From an uncultured Bacillota bacterium (lineage in GTDB: Bacteria; Bacillota; Clostridia; Christensenellales; Borkfalkiaceae), in the NCBI GenBank assembly GCA_949290895.1, contig CASETU010000168.1, forward strand, positions 1 to 46,324: 46,324 bases of DNA, in the 5' to 3' direction. Within the stretch, counting starts at the first letter, position 1; each line of letters begins with the position of its first letter. Made by a program: the position numbers and the translations under genes. Positions 33,211 to 42,027 of this stretch are shown here, piece after piece. Under the pieces are notes generated by a model. It saw only the letters and a program-made list of their open reading frames with translations, did not search any database and was not told the DNA's origin.

Positions 33211-35096
33211 AAAAGATTCTCGCTTGTCTGCTTGCCGTTGCGGCGCTCGGCGGCGCAACGGGGTGCAAGAAACAAACGGATTTCGGCAAATATGAAAGCG
33301 TTGCGGGAAAGGCGCCCGACGCGAATTTTTCCTTTGAAACTTCGCTCAAAGAATACGACGGAGAGTATCCGCAGAGCGACGGACGGACGTTTTACGTCGC
33401 CGCAGACGGCTCTTCGGAAAACGACGGATTGAGCGAAACCTCGCCTGTCGATATTGCCGCGGCGAACTCTAAGGAATTTCAATCGGCGTTGCAGGCCGGC
33501 GACAGCGTGTTGTTCCGCCGCGGGGATACGTTCGGGCAACTTTCCTTCGAGGGCGTGCGGGGAAAGGACGGCAATCCCGTTACGCTCGGCGCGTACGGTG
33601 AGGGTGAAAAGCCGTTTTTCCGCTATGAAGGCAACGTCGTGATGCTGAAATACTGCGACAACATCGTTTTGCGCGATTTTGCCGTGGAAGTGGTCGGCGT
33701 GGAGCGAAGTCCGCTCAATCCGTCGCAGCGCGCGGGGATAAGCTTGATATACGATCACACAAACGAAAAATTCAGGAACGTATATATTTTCGATAACGAA
33801 ATCTACTCGCAGGGTGTGGACAAAAATACCTTCGGCATAGAGGTTTCGGCGGCGGCGAAGAATTATGCGTCCGCTCCCGACGAAGTGCTTGTTAATCTGC
33901 ATATCAAGCGGAACGAAGTGCACGATGTGGGGCGTTCGGGTATACATACCATCGGTTGGCTTGTCGATGAGGGATACAACAACGTAAAATGGACGCTTTA
34001 TAAGGATATTTTCATTGACGAAAACGTCGTATATAATGTCGGGTGCATGGGTATTTACATTACTTGTTGCACGAACAGCACCATCAACCGCAATCTAGTT
34101 TACAACGCGGGCATGTACGATAAACCCGAGCTCATGGAGGGGGAATGCGGCATCATGGCGCTTTGCGCGGACAAAATGGATATCATGTACAACGTGATAT
34201 ACGGGTGCCGCGATCAGGCTTTGAATTTTGACGCTATGGGCATCGATATCGACTGGAACACGCGCAACGTCAACGTACAGTATAACTATTGTTACGAAAA
34301 CATGGGCAGCGGGATCGGCACCATGGCGAATCAAAGCTGTTTCATCAAAAACAACCGTTTGGAAAACAACTATGCCGCGACAGGAGGGCATTCCGGGCAG
34401 ATTTCGGTTACTGCGTTTACTTCCAGGGTATACGGTGTGCCGGAAAACTATCATAACGTATCGTCTCTGACCATTTCGGAAAACCTGCTCATCGGCACGC
34501 CGAAAGACAAGAATATGTTTTATACCACTCTTTCCAACGGCGATGCCGACTGGAAAAACAACGTCTTTACGGAAAACCGCGTGGTATATACGGGGGATGA
34601 TTTATCGTCCATGCGGTTCGTCTGCATAGACGGCGGCACCGTTTGGCAGAGCTTTTCCGATAACCGCTATTACAGTCAAAAAACGACGGTGTTCCGTTGT
34701 TACGACAACACGCCGCAGAGCGAGCTTACGGGCGACGCGCAGGCTTACGGCGGGCAGTCGATGCAGTTTGAAAAGTGGCAGAAACGCGATACGGGTTCGA
34801 CTTACGAACTGCTGAGCGACGACGCGCCGTCCGCACCGCAAGAACCGTCCGCGACCTTTGAGGGCGGCGAGATAGCGTTGCGGTGGAAGGAGTCGAAAGG
34901 CGACTTGTGGCATTATAACGTATACCTTGTTGAAGAAGGCGAGGATGTAAGTTATCTCAACATGTTGGGAGAGACCGAGGTCTGCGCGTATACCTTTACG
35001 GCGGAACATAAGGGCGAATATTATTTCGTCGTGCAGCCGGAAAGCAATCAGGGAGTATACGGAAAGGCTTTGAAGATTAAAGTAGAATTGAGGTGA
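33207..35096 (+). CDS. Right-handed beta-helix lipoprotein, paralog 1
   Basis: A 629-residue exported lipoprotein (lipobox ATGC, Cys20). It opens with the leader common to surface beta-helix glycan enzymes: GRTFYVAADGSSENDGLSE and LQAGDSVLFRRGDTF. Many PbH1-type coils follow (IVLRDFAV, VYIFDNEI, LHIKRNEVHDVGRSGIHT, VQYNYCYENMGSGIGT). The C-terminal ~90 residues form a fibronectin-III-like domain ending KGEYYFVVQPESNQGVYG. The fold is that of polysaccharide lyases and some hydrolases; I cannot identify a catalytic centre, so it may cleave or only bind glycan. ATGA overlap with the binding-protein gene places it in the importer operon. Confidence 0.85.
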   Translation: MKKILACLLAVAALGGATGCKKQTDFGKYESVAGKAPDANFSFETSLKEYDGEYPQSDGRTFYVAADGSSENDGLSETSPVDIAAANSKEFQSALQAGDSVLFRRGDTFGQLSFEGVRGKDGNPVTLGAYGEGEKPFFRYEGNVVMLKYCDNIVLRDFAVEVVGVERSPLNPSQRAGISLIYDHTNEKFRNVYIFDNEIYSQGVDKNTFGIEVSAAAKNYASAPDEVLVNLHIKRNEVHDVGRSGIHTIGWLVDEGYNNVKWTLYKDIFIDENVVYNVGCMGIYITCCTNSTINRNLVYNAGMYDKPELMEGECGIMALCADKMDIMYNVIYGCRDQALNFDAMGIDIDWNTRNVNVQYNYCYENMGSGIGTMANQSCFIKNNRLENNYAATGGHSGQISVTAFTSRVYGVPENYHNVSSLTISENLLIGTPKDKNMFYTTLSNGDADWKNNVFTENRVVYTGDDLSSMRFVCIDGGTVWQSFSDNRYYSQKTTVFRCYDNTPQSELTGDAQAYGGQSMQFEKWQKRDTGSTYELLSDDAPSAPQEPSATFEGGEIALRWKESKGDLWHYNVYLVEEGEDVSYLNMLGETEVCAYTFTAEHKGEYYFVVQPESNQGVYGKALKIKVELR

Positions 35097-35098
35097 AC

Positions 35099-36985
35099 AT
35101 GAAAAAGATCGTATTATTTTTCGCCGCGATTCTGGCGTTGACGGCATTCGGCGGCTGCAGCAGGAACGAAGAAGAGAAATTTGATAATTATGTGGACGTT
35201 GCGGGACAGCCCGCGGCAAGCACGTTTACTTTTGCAACGGAGCTCGGCGAAAAAAGTCCCGTATATCCTTTGAGCGAAGGCAGGACTTTTTACGTGTCTT
35301 CCGAAGGCAACGATTCCAACGACGGACTGAGCGAAAGTGCGCCGCTCAAAACCGTTGCCGCCGTGAATGCGCTCGCATTGCAGGCGGGCGACAGCGTCTG
35401 TTTTCGTCGCGGCGACGTGTTCGAGGGCAATCTTTACTTCAAAAACATCGCGGGCGAGGCGGATAATCCCATTACCTTCTGCGGTTACGGCGACGCGGAC
35501 GAGGCGCCGCACATCAAGGGCGGCAATAACGCCGTAAAATTCGAATTTGCCTCCAACGTCGTCGTGCGCGATCTCAAAATAGAAGGATACGGGGCCGACT
35601 ACGGCGAGAGCGGTTCCGTGGGCGGGGACGTGTTATTATTCACTTACGGCGCGACACAGGACAGATTTGAAAACATCTATATCTTCAATAACGAAGTATG
35701 CAGCAACTCTTACGAAAACCGTCTTTTCGGTATCACTATTTCGGCGTCGGCTCCGCTGGAGACCGATATTCCCGAAAAATTGCTTTCCCACGTCGTCATC
35801 AGCGGTAACGAGGTGCATACGACGGGCAGGACGGGCATTCATTCGGGCGGGTGGTTCGCCTCGGAAACGGGAAACCAGAACGCCTGCCGTCAGACGGATT
35901 TTTATGATATAACCGTGGACGGCAACCATGTTTATGACATGGGGCATATCGGCATTTATCTCGGCGGGGTCACCGAGAGTGCGATCACGCATAATCTCGT
36001 GCACGATACGGGTTTATATTCAACCGACGCTTTGCTCGAAGGGGAATGCGGCATCATGGCGATCAGCGCGGATACGATGGACATCATGTACAACGTGACG
36101 TATAACAATTTCGACGCCAGCTTGAATTTCGACTCGATGGGCATAGACATCGACTGGAACACGACGAACATCAATGTGCAGTACAATCACACTTACGATT
36201 GTCTCGGCAGCGGCATCGCCACGATGGCGAACCAGAATTCCTTTATACGCAATAACCGCATCGAAAACAATCGGTGCGCCACAAACAATAACAGCCAGGT
36301 GCAGATCGGCAATTTTACGGTGGAAAGTCAGTACATCGGTTCCGATATGCACGGGGTGACCAATCTCGCCGTGCAGGATAATCTCATTGTCGGAAAGGAT
36401 ACGCTCATGTTCCGTGCGAAAGCGGAAAACGGTTCGCTCAACTGGACGGGGAATAAGTTTACGGGAAACCGCGTAGTCAATAAATCGGAAACGGACGAAA
36501 AATACTGGATAACGGTGGACGATGACGTCTGTTGGAACGCCTTTGAAAATAACCGCTATTATACAGCCAACCTCGCTTATAAATTCCGCGTTTACGACGG
36601 CACGAGCGGTGCGCTTATCGAAAATGCAGGGCAACCTTATATTTTTGACGGGACATTCGACGCGTGGGCGAAACGGGACGTAAATTCCCTTTTGGCGGAG
36701 CTTTCCGATACTCCCGCAGGGGCGGTCACGGACTTAAAGGCGGAATATAAGGACGGAAAAGTTGTTTTGACATGGGATGCTGCAAAGGGGGACGTTTGGC
36801 ATTACAACGTGCATCAGCCTGCGTTCGAAGATTCTTTGTCTTACATCAACATGCTGGGCGAAACGTCGGAAACGTCGTACGTGTTTTCGCCGCAGGCAAA
36901 GGGAGAATATTATTTCGTGGTGCAAAGCGAAAGCAATCAGGGCGTTTACGGCAAAGCCATGAAAATCAAAGTCGTATTGAATTAG
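35099..36985 (+). CDS. Right-handed beta-helix lipoprotein, paralog 2
   Basis: A 628-residue paralog of the preceding protein with the same plan: lipobox FGGC (Cys20), GRTFYVSSEGNDSNDGLSE, FRRGDVF, beta-helix coils, and a fibronectin-III-like C-terminus ending YYFVVQSESNQGVYGK. The two copies are strikingly alike across the central coils (EGECGIMA, MDIMYNV, SMGIDIDWNT versus AMGIDIDWNT, GSGIATMANQ). Start ATG 35099 is chosen with GAGGTGA just before it; an in-frame GTG lies at 35093. It begins 2 bp after paralog 1 ends, a tandem duplication. Surface-exposed glycan lyase, hydrolase or binding role is inferred. Confidence 0.85.
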   Translation: MKKIVLFFAAILALTAFGGCSRNEEEKFDNYVDVAGQPAASTFTFATELGEKSPVYPLSEGRTFYVSSEGNDSNDGLSESAPLKTVAAVNALALQAGDSVCFRRGDVFEGNLYFKNIAGEADNPITFCGYGDADEAPHIKGGNNAVKFEFASNVVVRDLKIEGYGADYGESGSVGGDVLLFTYGATQDRFENIYIFNNEVCSNSYENRLFGITISASAPLETDIPEKLLSHVVISGNEVHTTGRTGIHSGGWFASETGNQNACRQTDFYDITVDGNHVYDMGHIGIYLGGVTESAITHNLVHDTGLYSTDALLEGECGIMAISADTMDIMYNVTYNNFDASLNFDSMGIDIDWNTTNINVQYNHTYDCLGSGIATMANQNSFIRNNRIENNRCATNNNSQVQIGNFTVESQYIGSDMHGVTNLAVQDNLIVGKDTLMFRAKAENGSLNWTGNKFTGNRVVNKSETDEKYWITVDDDVCWNAFENNRYYTANLAYKFRVYDGTSGALIENAGQPYIFDGTFDAWAKRDVNSLLAELSDTPAGAVTDLKAEYKDGKVVLTWDAAKGDVWHYNVHQPAFEDSLSYINMLGETSETSYVFSPQAKGEYYFVVQSESNQGVYGKAMKIKVVLN

Positions 36986-36991
36986 GTTTTG

Positions 36992-37007
36992 AACGCAAAA
37001 AAGCGTT
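36992..37007 (+). promoter_or_regulatory. Small intercistronic hairpin
   Basis: AACGC (36992-36996) pairs with GCGTT (37003-37007) across an all-A loop. It is short and lacks a T tract, so it is unlikely to terminate. Confidence 0.3.
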
Positions 37008-37030
37008 TCTGATAAAAAAGGAGGGAGAAA

Positions 37031-38779
37031 ATGAAAAAATTTTTAACGGCAACTTTATTATTTGCGTGTTTGCTGGCTTTGGTGTCGGCGGGTTGCGGGA
37101 AGAACGTAACGCTCGTGGATTTCGACGTACGCACGGACACCGCTTACGTGGAAATCGGTGAAGATTTTACCGTTCCCACGGGGTTGGCGGTTGACAGCGA
37201 GGGAAAGGAAATCGTCGGGTCGGTTCGTATTCTCGATAAGGACGGCAAGGCTCAGACGATCACGAACGGCGTTTTCGCCGCGACGAAGGTGGGCGTGTTT
37301 ACGGTGGAATATACTTTCTCGTACAACAAAAACGACAGCGAAAAGAAAAGTTTTTCGCTGGAAGTTTATGACCTGACGGGGCCTGAGGTGGCGTGCGATC
37401 TCGGCGAAAACAACTATGCGCCCGACGGCGACAGTTTCGATATTTCTTCTATTTCCGTTACGGACAACAGCGGGGAAACGATAACCCCCGCGATAAAGGT
37501 TTATTTCAACGAAGAGGAAGTCGAAATGTCCGGCACAACGCTGGAATTCAGCGAAAAGGGTACGTACCGCATCGAAGTCAAGGCGAGCGACTCTTCCGGG
37601 AACGAGACCACGGCAAATTACCGCGTATTTACCGCAATGGACGCGGAAAGCGGAACGAGCGTTTACAATCCGTATTACGAAACGAGCGTGAGCGACGAAT
37701 TCGTTCATTCGGGCAGTTATTCTTATAAAATAGGCGCGTTCATGAACAACTATAACTGGTTCGACGACAAAGCCATGTTAGGGGACGTGAAAATTCTTTC
37801 GGATAAAACGTTCACGAAACTGTCTTTCTGGATTTATTTCGGCGTAGGCGACGGATACAGCAGACTTTCTTTCTCGGTCAATAAACTTTATTACGATATG
37901 AAAGTTTACGACGTCTACGGCGAAGAAGTCAGCGTGAACTGGCAGGATAAATACGAATTTTTCAACGGGGAGTGGTATCGTTGGGAAATCGACATCACAA
38001 AGGCTTTGGTGGACGGATACGGCGCCATTACCGAAACTCTCAATGACTTCCAAATCTATCTCGGTGTGTGGGATCTCGTGGGAAATAACAACGCGATCAC
38101 CAGCGGCAGCTATGTTTATGTAGACGATTTAAAGCTTGTAAATGACGATTACGATTTTTCGGGCGAATATCAGGAAAAACCCGCCGTGGAGCCTACGGAG
38201 TATGAAAAAGGTGAAAAACTACTCGACGCGACCAGTTTCGACACCATGGTCAAGGATGTTTACGAAGCCGACTGCGGGTGGGTAGAAGTAAAAGGCACGG
38301 ACGCCGAAACGACGAAATACGGGGAATATACTTTGATGCACGGCAGTGCGGAAGAACCCGTGGCTTTTGTTAAAGAAGAATCTACGTGGCAATCGCTCGG
38401 ACATGCGGAAAATGCGGAAGACACCACTTTGACGCATACGTATACCAACAACTGGAAATTCTACTACGGCTACAACGACGCGTTTTTGTATGCGTTTAAG
38501 GCAAGTAACGCTGTTTATGCGGGGTTCGTCGTACCGGAAGGGCTTACCGGTTGGGTAACGGGAACTTTCAATATTTATATCGAAGACGCTGAAGGAACGC
38601 TTACGAAAGTTTTCACGAAGACGCTTGCGGACGAAAATTCGCTGGACGGATTGGACGATTTCCTGGTAGAGAGCGGCGAGACTATTTATTTTGAATTCTT
38701 GTTTAACGGAAGCGAAATGAGAAATATCGGTTATCCTCCGTATTTGGTATTCTATGAAGCGGTAAAAACCGCCGAATAA
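37031..38779 (+). CDS. Surface lipoprotein with Ig-like domains
   Basis: A 582-residue lipoprotein (lipobox VSAGC, Cys22). Residues ~25-125 and ~126-205 look like bacterial Ig-like domains (GEDFTVPTGLAVDSEGKEI, GVFTVEYTF, GTYRIEVKASDSSGNETTANY). A beta-rich segment at ~215-375 (FVHSGSYSYKIGA, KLSFWIYFG, GSYVYVDDLKLV) resembles a carbohydrate-binding jelly roll. The last ~200 residues are not recognised. No catalytic motif was seen, so a glycan-binding role is inferred. GGAGGGAG precedes the ATG. It is the last gene of the second importer operon, followed by a terminator. Confidence 0.8.
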   Translation: MKKFLTATLLFACLLALVSAGCGKNVTLVDFDVRTDTAYVEIGEDFTVPTGLAVDSEGKEIVGSVRILDKDGKAQTITNGVFAATKVGVFTVEYTFSYNKNDSEKKSFSLEVYDLTGPEVACDLGENNYAPDGDSFDISSISVTDNSGETITPAIKVYFNEEEVEMSGTTLEFSEKGTYRIEVKASDSSGNETTANYRVFTAMDAESGTSVYNPYYETSVSDEFVHSGSYSYKIGAFMNNYNWFDDKAMLGDVKILSDKTFTKLSFWIYFGVGDGYSRLSFSVNKLYYDMKVYDVYGEEVSVNWQDKYEFFNGEWYRWEIDITKALVDGYGAITETLNDFQIYLGVWDLVGNNNAITSGSYVYVDDLKLVNDDYDFSGEYQEKPAVEPTEYEKGEKLLDATSFDTMVKDVYEADCGWVEVKGTDAETTKYGEYTLMHGSAEEPVAFVKEESTWQSLGHAENAEDTTLTHTYTNNWKFYYGYNDAFLYAFKASNAVYAGFVVPEGLTGWVTGTFNIYIEDAEGTLTKVFTKTLADENSLDGLDDFLVESGETIYFEFLFNGSEMRNIGYPPYLVFYEAVKTAE

Positions 38780-38785
38780 AATTAT

Positions 38786-38811
38786 AAGCGCCCCGAAGTT
38801 TCGGGGCGCTT
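38786..38811 (+). terminator. Terminator of the second importer operon
   Basis: A perfect 12-bp GC-rich hairpin (38786-38797 with 38800-38811) 7 bp after the last stop codon. The following run AAATTTTAG is only partly T-rich, so efficiency may be moderate. Confidence 0.8.
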
Positions 38812-38862
38812 AAATTTTAGATAAACTTTTTTTATTCTGTCTTCGAAATTTTTTTATTTCGC

Positions 38863-39030
38863 TCATATTTTACCCGTAACGACCTTGCGGTAATTCGTAG
38901 GGGATACGCCGATGGTTTTCGTGAAAAGTTCCGTAAAATATACGGGGTTGTCTATGCCGACCTGAGAGGCTATCTGCGTAATGTATTCTTTGACGTCGTT
39001 TTGTTATGCAGAATCACTTTGCGCGCTAAC
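38863..39030 (-). pseudogene. Remnant of an AraC-family regulator (C-terminal helix-turn-helix)
   Basis: On the - strand, ending at a TGA at 38863-38865, about 45 codons encode DVKEYITQIASQVGIDNP followed by VYFTELFTKTIGVSPTNYRK. This is an unmistakable second AraC helix-turn-helix and C-terminus. Upstream the frame meets a TAA; the natural continuation (LARKVILHN) is in another frame, so a frameshift is present. Beyond that only a terminator is found. It is a decayed fragment with no start and cannot encode a regulator. Confidence 0.75.
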
Positions 39031-39032
39031 GT

Positions 39033-39058
39033 AAAAAAAAGCCGCCCGGCGGACGGCT
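39033..39058 (-). terminator. Terminator of the GntR/LacI-type regulator gene
   Basis: Read on the - strand, AGCCGTCC-GCC-GGGCGGCT forms an 8-bp stem (one T.G) followed by eight T residues. It starts 15 bp after the regulator's stop codon. Confidence 0.85.
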
Positions 39059-39072
39059 GGAGAAAGTTCGTT

Positions 39073-40155
39073 TCAGTTTTCCGATTTTTTTGTGGATTTG
39101 CGTTTAACGAGGTAGTTAAAAATATAAGAATTACTGTGCGTTTCTATCTTGCGCTCTGCGACGAGTTTATCTAAAAGAAGAATGGTTTTTTCCGACATTT
39201 CGCGGAAATTATAGGCGATGGTCGTGATCGTCGGGTCGTTTTCCGTGCAGACGGGCAAGTCGTCGTATCCCACGACGCCCACGCTTTCGGGAATGGCGAC
39301 GCCTTCCTTTTTCAGTTTCCGTATGAGTTTTGCGGCGATCAGGTCGTTGATGCAGAACACCGCCGTCGGGCGGGATACGGCGCTTTGCTTTACGGTATGC
39401 ACCACTGCCCTGAAATCGATTTCGCTCTTCAAATCGGCGTGCAGTATATTTTCGTTGGAAAAGTTGACGCCGTTCGATTGCAAAAACTCCCTGTAACCCA
39501 GCAACCGCTCGTTGCTGTTGTCGCTGAAATAAGGTATCCCGAGAAAATAAAAATTTTCATACCCTTCTTCCAGTAAGTATTGCGCCACCGTTTTGCCCGT
39601 TTCGAAATTGTTGGTGAGTATGGTCGGCAACGCGGCGTCGGGAATCTGCCTGCCCACGAATACCATCGGCAGGGGATAATTAGCATAAAATGCGGAAATC
39701 GATTTTGTGCTGGTCGGAAAGTTGATGACGCCGCATACGCCCAGGGAGATAAAGGACTTCAAAATTTCCTTTTCGCTTTCGGCGTCGTTTTCGCTGGTGG
39801 AAACGATGAGCCCGTAGCCCTTGCTTTGCAGAAAGGATTTTATATTCGATAAAAGTGAGGCGATATAGGCGTTGTTGATCTCTTTGACGTGCGCGGCAAA
39901 TATCTTGCGGTCGGTTACGCGGTAAAGCGGCGTATTTTTTTCGCACACGCCGTAAGTAACGTACCATGCGTTGCGCAAGCGGTATAATAAACAGCGCGAT
40001 TCCAGTTCGTGAAACAGTCTGTATGCCGTTACGTAAGCCACGTTTTCACGCTCGGAAAAGTCGCGTATCGATATAAATTTGGAGCCGCTCGGACCGTATT
40101 CGCCCGCTTTGATTTTCATTTCGGTAATTTCCGACAAGGCTTTTGTTTTGTTCAT
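39073..40155 (-). CDS. GntR/LacI hybrid transcriptional regulator (AraR-like architecture)
   Basis: A 360-residue regulator. The N-terminal ~70 residues form a GntR-type winged helix (GPSGSKFISIRDFSERENVAYVTAYRLFHELES). Residues ~80-350 form a LacI/ribose-binding-like sensor (GVCGVINFPTS, PMVFVGRQIPD, TAVFCINDLIAAKLIRKL, VGVVGYDDLPVCTENDPTITT). This pairing is known from AraR of Bacillus. It is divergent from the glycosidase operon and should control it by binding the inverted repeats between them, releasing DNA when a sugar binds. No ribosome site precedes ATG 40155; the promoter places the transcript start at or beside the ATG. The only alternative start is Met13. Confidence 0.88.
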   Translation of the reverse strand: MNKTKALSEITEMKIKAGEYGPSGSKFISIRDFSERENVAYVTAYRLFHELESRCLLYRLRNAWYVTYGVCEKNTPLYRVTDRKIFAAHVKEINNAYIASLLSNIKSFLQSKGYGLIVSTSENDAESEKEILKSFISLGVCGVINFPTSTKSISAFYANYPLPMVFVGRQIPDAALPTILTNNFETGKTVAQYLLEEGYENFYFLGIPYFSDNSNERLLGYREFLQSNGVNFSNENILHADLKSEIDFRAVVHTVKQSAVSRPTAVFCINDLIAAKLIRKLKKEGVAIPESVGVVGYDDLPVCTENDPTITTIAYNFREMSEKTILLLDKLVAERKIETHSNSYIFNYLVKRKSTKKSEN

Positions 40156-40161
40156 GCTTTT

Positions 40162-40190
40162 ATTATATTTTGGAAAGGAAGAAAAGTCAA
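40162..40190 (-). promoter_or_regulatory. Promoter of the GntR/LacI regulator (near-leaderless)
   Basis: On the - strand TTGACT (40185-40190), 17-bp spacer, TATAAT (40162-40167). The -10 box ends only 6 bp before the ATG, so the mRNA should begin at about the start codon. Confidence 0.85.
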
Positions 40191-40195
40191 GGCGT

Positions 40196-40221
40196 GTATA
40201 TCAAGTTTTTATTTGATATAC
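40196..40221. promoter_or_regulatory. Inverted repeat 1 in the divergent intergenic region
   Basis: GTATATCAA (40196-40204) and TTGATATAC (40213-40221), perfect 9-bp arms with an 8-bp spacer. It lies just upstream of the -35 boxes of both divergent promoters and is a candidate operator of the regulator. Confidence 0.65.
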
Positions 40222-40238
40222 GCGTTTTTTTCGTATGC

Positions 40239-40262
40239 TCTTGAAACGGAGAAGTTTCAAGA
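40239..40262. promoter_or_regulatory. Inverted repeat 2, overlapping the operon promoter
   Basis: TCTTGAAAC (40239-40247) and GTTTCAAGA (40254-40262), perfect 9-bp arms with a 6-bp spacer. It covers the -35 box and most of the spacer of the rightward promoter, an ideal position for a repressor. Confidence 0.7.
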
Positions 40263-40269
40263 TTATAAT
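40241..40269 (+). promoter_or_regulatory. Promoter of the cytosolic glycosidase operon
   Basis: TTGAAA (40241-40246), 17-bp spacer, exact TATAAT (40264-40269), 31 bp before the first gene. Confidence 0.9.
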
Positions 40270-40300
40270 GAAAAAAAGAACCCGATAAAGGAGAGGATTT

Positions 40301-41329
40301 ATGGCAAACCACACGATGGTAAGTTACTACGGAATGAATTACGTCGAGCATGCGGAAAAGGACTTTGCGGAGATGAAGGAGCACGGATGCGATACCGTGT
40401 TGCTTGCGCTTACGGAATTCGACCTCGACTTCTGGTTTCCGAATATCGATGCGATCGTAAAGACGGCGCACAAACTCGGGCTGCGGTGTATCGCGGATAC
40501 GTGGGGCATCGGGAAATATTTCGGCGGGGAAAACGTCAGCTTGTTTTTGCAAAACAACATACATCACCGCCAGGTCTCCGCGTATACGGGCGAGGTGCTG
40601 AACGCCGCCTGCTTTAACAGCAATTCTTTCCGCGATTATTTTACGAATCTTTGTCTTAAGCTGGCAAAGAATACCGAAATCGACGGATTTTTCTGGGACG
40701 AACCGCATTACGCGTATCCCAAAAGCTACGCATCCATCACGGGCGGAGCGGGAGACGACTGGTCCTGCCGCTGCCCCGAATGTATGAAGAAATTCGAAGA
40801 ATATTACGGCTACGAAATGCCGAAGTTCATGAACGACGACGTCAAGCAATTCCGCTGGCGCGAGGCGTTAAAGACGCTTTCCGATTGTTCGAAGGCGCTC
40901 AAAGAATATAATCCCAAACTGGAAATCACTTGTTGCGTGCACGCTACGCTCAATTCCTATTACGTAACGGAACAGCGCGGCTACGATAACTGGGACATGG
41001 TTGCGGCGTGCCCGTATTTCGACGTATTTTCCACGACCATCGTCAACTGGTCGCTGCCCGAAAGTTTCTTCAAAGAGATCGCGGAACGCACCGTCGCCGC
41101 GGCGAAGAAGTACGGCAAGGAAAGCGAGCGCTGGCTCATGGGGTACAACAAGCGCCCCGACGACTTCAAACAGATCGATAAAATCGTGGATATGTACGAA
41201 TCGCTGGGCGTGGACAGACTGGCGGTGTGGACGTATCGCGGCGGATACGGAACGGTGGTTGCCGCAAAGGACGCGCTGGAGCTTTGGGACAACATCGGCA
41301 GAAATTTTAAAAGAGTGTTGAAAAAATGA
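40301..41329 (+). CDS. Putative TIM-barrel glycosidase-like protein, family not recognised
   Basis: A 342-residue cytoplasmic protein that reads like a (beta/alpha)8 glycosidase. It has repeating strand-helix units (CDTVLLALTE, LGLRCIADTWG, LEITCCVHAT, VDRLAVWTYRGG). Near the barrel top IDGFFWDEPHYAYP carries D133 and E134, a typical place for acidic catalytic residues. C156, C158 and C161 (SCRCPEC) may bind a metal or be structural. I cannot name a GH family. No signal peptide is present, so the substrate would be imported. AAAGGAGAGG gives a strong ribosome site. It is the first gene of the operon and shares an ATGA overlap with the SIS gene. An isomerase or lyase with the same fold cannot be excluded. 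Confidence 0.65.
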   Translation: MANHTMVSYYGMNYVEHAEKDFAEMKEHGCDTVLLALTEFDLDFWFPNIDAIVKTAHKLGLRCIADTWGIGKYFGGENVSLFLQNNIHHRQVSAYTGEVLNAACFNSNSFRDYFTNLCLKLAKNTEIDGFFWDEPHYAYPKSYASITGGAGDDWSCRCPECMKKFEEYYGYEMPKFMNDDVKQFRWREALKTLSDCSKALKEYNPKLEITCCVHATLNSYYVTEQRGYDNWDMVAACPYFDVFSTTIVNWSLPESFFKEIAERTVAAAKKYGKESERWLMGYNKRPDDFKQIDKIVDMYESLGVDRLAVWTYRGGYGTVVAAKDALELWDNIGRNFKRVLKK

Positions 41330-42027
41330 GCGAATATCTCGACAGAATCGTTTCCGTGCTGCAAGAAATCGAAAAAACGCAGGCGGAAGCGCTTGAAAAG
41401 GCAAAAAAAGTCGTTGCCGATGTCATCGCGCGCGACGGACTGCTCCACGTTTTCGGGTGCGGTCATTCGCATATCCCTGCGCTCGATACCTTTTATCGTG
41501 CGGGCGGGCTGGCAAACGTTTCCGCCATGCTCGATACCGATTTAATGCTCCATAACGGGGCGGCGAAGTCGAGCAGAATGGAAAAGATGACGGGCATCGG
41601 CAAGGAAATATTCCGTCGCTACAAGGTGGAAAAAAAGGACGCGCTCTTCGTGTTTTCCGCATCGGGAAAGAACGAAGTGCCTTGCGAAGTGGCGGACAGC
41701 GCGCGTTCGGCGGGCGTATTCACCGTAGGCGTATCGTCTTCGGCGTATTTTGAAAAGGGCGGCAAGCTCCATAAGCACGTCGACTTGCATATCGATTGTC
41801 TCGTGCCGTACGGCGACGCCTGCATTTCGGTGGGCGATTCCAAAATGGGAGGTCTTTCCACGGCGGCGTTTTGTTTTATTTTGAACAGCATTTTTATCGG
41901 CGGAGCGGAACTCGCGGTAAAAAGGGGCGTATCTGTGCCCGTATATCTGAGCGGCAACGTGGAAGGCGGCAGAGAACATAATATCAGCCTCGAAGAAAAA
42001 TATTTAGGGAGAGTGAAACATCTATGA
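41326..42027 (+). CDS. SIS-domain phosphosugar isomerase-like protein
   Basis: A 233-residue cytoplasmic protein with one SIS domain of the SIS_2 type. VFGCGHSHIPALDTFYRAGG forms the first phosphosugar loop, FVFSASGKNEVPCEVADSARSAGVFTVGVSSS the second, and VGDSKMGGLSTAAFCFILNSIF the dimer helix. Relatives are annotated as sugar isomerase or UPF0309 proteins. It may interconvert a phosphosugar, or bind one. It is linked by ATGA overlaps to both neighbours, so glycosidase, isomerase and kinase are made together. Substrate unknown. Confidence 0.85.
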   Translation: MSEYLDRIVSVLQEIEKTQAEALEKAKKVVADVIARDGLLHVFGCGHSHIPALDTFYRAGGLANVSAMLDTDLMLHNGAAKSSRMEKMTGIGKEIFRRYKVEKKDALFVFSASGKNEVPCEVADSARSAGVFTVGVSSSAYFEKGGKLHKHVDLHIDCLVPYGDACISVGDSKMGGLSTAAFCFILNSIFIGGAELAVKRGVSVPVYLSGNVEGGREHNISLEEKYLGRVKHL

